A stretch of DNA of 64,000 nt, from assembly GCA_963377175.1 (NCBI GenBank), contig CAUJNA010003046.1, positions 407,538 to 471,537 of the forward strand, given 5' to 3'. The number at the start of each line of letters is the position of its first letter. Position 1 is the stretch's first letter. Of this stretch, positions 58,440 through 64,000 are shown in pieces. Below the pieces are notes generated by a model. It saw only the letters and a list, made by a program, of their open reading frames with translations, did not search any database and was not told where the DNA came from. This DNA is from Effrenium voratum. Lineage: Eukaryota > Sar > Dinophyceae > Suessiales > Symbiodiniaceae. A program made the position numbers and the translations under genes.

Positions 58440-61400
58440 TCGCCTGTTGCCAAGCCCTAGCCTGGATGCCTGGCACAGCTCTCTGGGTGGACGGGTTCAT
58501 TTGTCTCCCTGTGTCTCCCTTCATTTGTCTCCCGTTGTCTCCCCGCCTGGATGCCTGGCACGGCTCTCTGGGTGGACGCGTTCGTTTGTCTCCCTGGGTT
58601 CACTTGTCTCCCTTTGTCTCCCTTCATTTGTCTCCCGTTGTCTCCCAGCCTGGATGATCCAGTCTGGGTGGACGGGTTCATTTGTCTCCCTTTGTCATTT
58701 GTCTCCCGTTGTCTCCCAGCCTGGATGCCTGGCACGGCTCTCTGGGTGGACGGGTTCATTTGTCTCCCTTTGTCTCCCTTCATTTGTCTCCCAGCCTGGA
58801 TGCCTGGCGCGGCTCGGGTTCATTTGTCTCCCTTTGTCTCCCTTCATTTGTCTCCCGTTGTCTCCCAGCCTGGATGCCTGGGTGGACAGATTCACTTGTC
58901 TCCCTTTGTCTCCCTTCATTTGTCGCCCGTTGTCTCCCAGCCTGGATCTGGCACGGCTCTCTGGGTGGACGGGTTCATGTGTCTCCCTTTGTCCCCTTCA
59001 TTTGTCTCCCGTTCTCTCCCAGCCTGGATGCCTGGCACGGCTCTCTGGGTGGACGGGTTCATTTGTCTCCCTTTGTCTCCCTTGATTTCTCCCGTTGTCT
59101 CCCAGCCTGGATGCCTGGCACGGCTCTCTGGGTGGACGGGTTCATTTGTCTCCCTTTGTCTCCCTTCATTTGTCTCCCGTTGTCTCCCAGCCTGGATGCC
59201 TGGCGCGGCTCTCTGGGTGGACGGGTTCATTTGTCTACCTTTGTCTCCCAGGATGTCTGGCACCCCTTTGTTTCCCTTCATTTGTCTCCCGTTGTCTCCC
59301 AGCCTGGATGCCTGGCACTGTTTTTTTGGTGGACAGATTCACTTTTCTCCCTTTGTCTCCCTTCATTTGGCTCCTGTTGTCTCCCAGCCTGGATGTCTGT
59401 CACGGCTCTCCAGGCGGACGGATTCACTTGTCTCCCTTGGTTCCCCTTCATTTGTCTCCCATCTCTGTGCATGGACGGATTCATTTGTTTCCCTTTGTCT
59501 CCTTTTATTTGTCTCCCGTTGTCTCCCAGCCTGGATGCCTGGCACGGCTCTCTGGGTGGACGGATTCATTTGTCTCCCGTTGTCTCCCAGCCTGGATGTG
59601 TGGCACTCACGCTCCGCGGTCTGTCCTTTTGGCGGGGTCTGGTTTGCCTTCGGCTTTGGCCCTGGCTTCGGTCATTCCTTGTCTTGTGGATGTTGGGGAC
59701 AGGGTCCTCCTCTGTCTGCCCTTCATCTGGACTTCGATTTTGCTTGGGCTCGTGGCGGGTCGTCTTCCTTGTCTATCGTTGGCTACACCCTGTCTGTTCG
59801 TTCAGTGCCTCGTTATCAGTTGCGGTCCCGAGCTGACGAGAGCGGTGCGCTGCGGTGCGCGGCTTCAGCTACGAGAAGGCTCTGTTAACCCCCCGGTGAA
59901 ACAAACGTGAATCACGCTGGAGTTAAATCCTCTATCGATTCTTCGAGGATGTTCAACGAACCTTACGCTGAGATACCCAGTGGTGCTCTTGGCACCTGGG
60001 CTTGTCCCGGCTCTCCCGGCGGACGGGTTCATTTGTCTCCCTCTCCCTCCATTTGCCTGACGGATTCATTTGTCTCCCTTTGTCTCCCTTTATTTGGCCC
60101 CGGTTGTCTCCCAGCCTGGACGCCTGTCACGGCTCTCTGGGGTGGAGGGGTTCATTTGTCTCCCTTTGTCTCCCTTCATTTGTCTCCCGTTGTCTCCCAG
60201 CCTGGATGCCTGGCACGGCTCTCTGGGTGGACGGGTTCATTTGTCACCCTTTGTCTCCCTTCATTTGTCTCCCGTTGCCTCCCAGCCTGGATGCCTGGCA
60301 CGGCTCTCTGGGTGGACGGGTTCATTTGTCTCCCTTTGTCTCCCTTCATTTGTCTGGCACGGCTCTCTGGGCTTTGTTTCCCTTCATTTGTCTCCCGTTG
60401 TCTCCCAGCCTGGATGTCTGGCACGGCTCTCCAGGCGGACAGATTCACTTGTCTCCCTTTGTCTCCCTTCATTTGTCTCCCGTTGTCTCCCAGCCTGGAT
60501 GCCTGGCACGGCTCTTTGGGTGGACAGTTTCACTTGTCTCCCTTTGTCTCCCTTCATTTGGCTCCCCTTGTCTCCCAGCCTGGATGTCTGTCACGGCTCT
60601 CCAGGCGGACGGATTCACTTGTCTCCCTTGGTTCCCCTTCATTTGTCTCCCATCTCTGTGGGTGGACGGATTGATTTGTCTCCCTTTGTCTCCCTTTATT
60701 TGTCTCCCGTTGTCTCCCAGCCTGGATGCCTCTCTGGGTGGACGGATTCATTTGTCTCCCTTTGTCTCCCTTTGTTTGTCTCCCGTTGTCTCCCAGCCTG
60801 GATGCCCCTCTGGGTGGACGGATTCATTTGTCTCCCGTTGTCTCCCAGCCTGGATGTGTGGCACTCACGCTCCGCGGTTTCCTTCACTTCCCGCGGTTCT
60901 GTCCTTTTGGCGGGGTCTGGTTTGCCTTCGGCTTCGGCCCTGGCTTCGGTCATTCCTTGTCTTGTGGATGTTGGGGACAGGGTCCTCTGTCTGCCCTTCA
61001 TCTGGACTTCGATTTTGCTTGGGCTCGTGGTGGGTCGTCTTCCTTGTCTATCGTTGGCTACACCCTGTCTGTTCGTTCAGTGCCTCGTTATCAGTTGCGG
61101 CCTCTCTCTGTCCTTGCTCGCATTTGGAGTCCCGAGCTGACGAGAGCGGTGCGCTGCGGTGCACGGCTTCAGCTACGAGAAGGCTCTGTTAACCCCCCGG
61201 TGAAACAAACGTGAATCACGCTGGAGTTAAATCGTCTTTCGATTCTTTGATGATGTTCAACGAACCTACGCCGAGATACCCAGTGGTGCTCTTGGCACCT
61301 GGGGTTGTCCCGGCTCTCCCGGCGGACGGGTTCCTCTCCCTTCATTTGCCTGACAGATTCATTTGTCTCCCTTTGTCTCCCTTTGTTTAGCCCCGGTTGT

Positions 61401-61560
61401 CTCCCAGCCTGGATGCCTGTCACGGCTCTCTGGGTGGACGGATTCGTTTGTCTCCCAGCTTGGATGTCTGGCACGGCTCTCCGGGCGGACGGGTTCATTT
61501 GTCTCCCTTTGTCTCCTTCTTGTTGTCCCCCAGCCTGGATGCCTGGCACGGCTCCCTGGT
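58440..61560. repeat. Minisatellite of about 84 bp with higher-order units
   Basis: The core unit contains CTGGATGCCTGGCACGGCTC, TGGGTGGACGGGTTCATTTG and several TTTGTCTCCC words. Arrays at 58450-59590 and 60010-60860 are each followed by the same non-repeat spacer of about 0.4 kb (59590-59990 and 60850-61310). A third, shortened array runs 61310-61560. Confidence 0.93.
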
Positions 61561-61830
61561 CATTCGCGGTGTATTCCGCGGGCACGCATGTGTGTTTGAG
61601 GCTCAGAAACGTGTGTTTGAGCGCGGGCGTGCGCTTGATCAAGCCACAGGCAGCATGCTGCGGATGCACGTACGAGTGCTTCAAGTAAATGATTGTGTGT
61701 TCTTGGTGTGTTCCAGCTGACCACATCGGCGCGTTCCAAGTGAACACGCACTTTTTGCATGTGACCACATGAGTGTGTTCCACGTCAGCACATGTTTGTG
61801 TTCCAGGTGAAAGCATGCGATTGTTCTGAT
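61560..61830. repeat. GTGTGTTTGAG/GTGTTCCAGGTGA-type degenerate repeat
   Basis: Short GTGTGTT words about every 25 bp, related to the terminal array. Confidence 0.6.
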
Positions 61831-62194
61831 AAAACACATATGCGATCCGGTCAAAATTCCTAGTAAGGGGGTTTAGTCTACAGAGGCCACCGTCGCAGTC
61901 ACTTTGTGCAGTTTTTCATTCACACAAAGCGGAGTCCTGCAAATACCAATGGATTGCCCGCTCCCCACTGGAGGCGCTAGGATGGCGCTTGGTTTGCGCT
62001 AGGGTCTTCGGTGATCTTGGTTTCCAAGAGTTGGCGCGTGGGTTGCCGCGATGGGCTTTGCGTGGCTTTCAAGGGTGTAATGTTGCAGTTCTTACTTAGT
62101 ACTTGAAGCCAGCCCGCACGTTTACCTTCATCTTACGTGGCCTTAATTTGTCAAATCCACACAGATGGTCGCCGTGACTCCAAAAAATACGGCG

Positions 62195-62235
62195 AACCCG
62201 CGCTAGCCGCGCGCTAGCAAGGCGCTAGCGCAGTG
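62195..62235. repeat. Cluster of GCGCTAGC words
   Basis: CGCGCTAGC, GCGCGCTAGC and GCGCTAGCGC occur within about 40 bp; the same octamer returns at 62619, beside a (CAG)n tract at 62588-62616. The open plus-strand frames around 62233-62651 overlap in all three frames and show no family motif. Confidence 0.6.
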
Positions 62236-62749
62236 GTCAGCTGTGACCGGTTCCCAGTTACGCTTCAATCCAAATTTGCTTCCGCTCTCCTCGCATGCAA
62301 TTATCATGGAGTGCGATTTGCTGGACAAAGGGGAGAAACAACGGCTGAGGCAAGACGGCAGGGATGCCTTGTACCGAGCATACGGAAGAATTGGGTTGCG
62401 TATTTCCCTGCGAAAGCAAATGCTTTACTGAATCGATACGAAGAGTTGCCACAATACGATCAAAGCACTTTAGCAATCGATACGAAAGACACTGTGCAGC
62501 TAAGCGAGAAAGAAGCGCAATGCGCCGGAAAGCTTTTGCTAAGCTGAAGCCTGTAACTGCTGGAGACGCATCCGATACTGATAGTACTAGCAGTAGTAGC
62601 AGCAGCAGCAGCAGCAGCTCGCGCGCTAGCAATGTGTTGCAAAAAAGCTAGATTGATCGTACACGAACACTATTTTCCTACTTGGAACACGCATATAAAA
62701 CACAAGCGTTGTTCAAGGCAGAGCCCCATGGAATAGCGCCTCACAGCCG

Positions 62750-63136
62750 GCTTCGGGAACTTGATTTATGTGTCGCCCAGGCGTGCAGGAAATGTAAATT
62801 CCATGTGAACACATTTTTGTTGTCCAGGTGAACGCATGTGTGTTGCACATTTGTGTTGCACATGTTTCTCCACATGTGCACACACGTGTGTTCCATGTGT
62901 ACACATATGTGTGTTACAAGTCAACACAGAAGTTTGTTCTGGTTAAACATGCTTGTGTGATCCAGGTCTGCACCAGTGTCGCACGTGAACACAAATGCCT
63001 GTTCCAAGTGAGCGCATATATGGGTTCCAGGTGAACACATATGTGTGTTGCAGGTGAACAGAAATGTGCTTTCCAGACATACACACATATGTGTTCCAGG
63101 TGTACGCATGTGTGTGTGTGCGTGTTCCGGGCGCGC

Positions 63137-63170
<34 letters not shown>

Positions 63171-64000
63171 TCGCGTGTGCACATATGTGTGTTCCACATG
63201 TACACATATGTGCGTTCACGTGCGCACATATGCGTGTTGCACGTGTACACATATGTGTGTTCACGTGTACACACATGTGTGTTCTTATCAGACACGTGTA
63301 TGTGTTCCAGGAGAACACATGTTTGTTATCAGATGAACACGTGCGTGTGTGTCTGCTCCGCCTGCACTTTTTTTGTATGTGTGTTCACGTGCACACATTG
63401 TGTGTTCACGCGTGCGCACATGTGCGTTCCAACTGGACACGTGTTTGTGTTCCAGGAGGACACATGTTTGTTATCAGATGAACACGTGTGTGTGTGTGTG
63501 TCTGCTCCGCATGCGCATGTGTGTGTGTTCATTTGCACACATATGTGTGTTCCACGTGCACACATTTGTGTGTTCACGTGTCCACACATGTGTGTTCCAA
63601 TTGGACACGTGTTTGTGTTTCAGGTGAATACATGTTTGTTTTCAGATGAACGCACGTGTGTGTGTGTTCCGGGTGCGCATATATATGTGTGTGTGTTCAC
63701 GTGTACACATATGTGTGTTCACGTGTACACACGTCTGTGTTCCAATTAGACACACGGTTGTGTTCCAGGAGAACACGTGTTTGTTATCAGATGAACACTC
63801 GTGTGTGTCTGTGTTTTCCGCGCGCGCATAAATGTGTGTGTTCACATGTGCAGTACACATGTGTGTGTTCCACGTGTGCTGTGTTCACGTGTACACATAT
63901 GTGTGTTCACGTGTACACACGTCTGTGTTCCAATTAGACACACGGTTGTGTTCCAGGAGAACACGTGTTTGTTATCAGATGAACACTCGTGTGTGTCTGT
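62750..64000. repeat. GTGTGTTC tandem array of about 30-35 bp, reaching the window end
   Basis: Units such as ACACATATGTGTGTTC followed by ACGTGTAC, with higher-order repetition: the block from about 63697 is repeated from about 63889, including TGTTCCAATTAGACACACGG. It includes ATATATATATATGTGTGTGT near 63140. No gene was identified. Confidence 0.85.

Noticed and set aside
58551..61192. Open frames of 250-445 codons rich in LSPFVSLHLSP/ICLPLSP
   Set aside because: They arise from the 84-bp TTTGTCTCCC minisatellite. All three plus frames are open and there are no family motifs.
62233..62651. Plus-strand frames of 62-104 codons ending in a poly-Ser tract
   Set aside because: Three overlapping frames are open, the Ser run is a CAG microsatellite, and there is no motif or exon-boundary support.

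Overview
This window looks like nuclear DNA of a dinoflagellate, most likely a photosynthetic Symbiodiniaceae-type alga (inference). Three things support this. Protein-coding information is split into many short exons. The introns I can phase start mostly with GC, less often GT and occasionally GA, and end in AG, usually followed by G. All recognisable genes lie on the minus strand, and one encodes a chlorophyll a/c light-harvesting protein. There are no bacterial-style operons. Nearly all long open frames here are repeat artefacts or shadows; real coding exons are about 17-215 nt. I found them by eye from family motifs and then tested whether neighbouring exons join in phase.

Layout, in minus-strand order of transcription (high to low coordinates). 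(1) An FtsJ/CMTR-like RNA 2'-O-methyltransferase runs from about 49.4 kb to 28.2 kb; the section with the methyltransferase motifs starts at 43.63 kb. (2) Lying between its exons are a membrane-anchored protein of unknown family (42.20-38.79 kb) and a light-harvesting chlorophyll a/c-binding protein (32.56-29.78 kb). (3) Unassigned Ala/Glu-rich exons lie at 26.75-25.6 kb. (4) An RluA-type RNA pseudouridine synthase runs from 24.67 to 11.85 kb. (5) Inside a 7.56-kb intron of that gene sits a complete 15-exon, 438-residue EF-1alpha/EFL-like translational GTPase on the same strand. (6) An ORC1/CDC6-type AAA+ replication initiator runs from about 8.5 kb (perhaps 9.24 kb) to 4.2 kb.

The rest is repeats. 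These are a TTG microsatellite (0.24-0.53 kb), a 101-bp hairpin array (1.08-1.85 kb), an AT-rich array of about 100 bp units with a perfect palindrome (2.6-3.7 kb), TAG and AAGCTTCT arrays (16.0-16.6 kb), a 1.74-kb tandem duplication carrying a tRNA-like sequence (44.17-47.69 kb), a 40-bp array (47.7-48.4 kb), a GTGC/GT tract of about 1 kb within GT-rich DNA (52.8-56.1 kb), a minisatellite of about 84 bp with higher-order structure (58.4-61.6 kb) and GTGTGTTC-type DNA to the end.

The genes do not form one pathway: they cover replication licensing, translation, RNA modification and photosynthesis. The striking point is their arrangement. Complete co-directional genes sit inside, or interleave with, the introns of two RNA-modification genes. 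All joins are hand-made predictions; transcripts would settle them.
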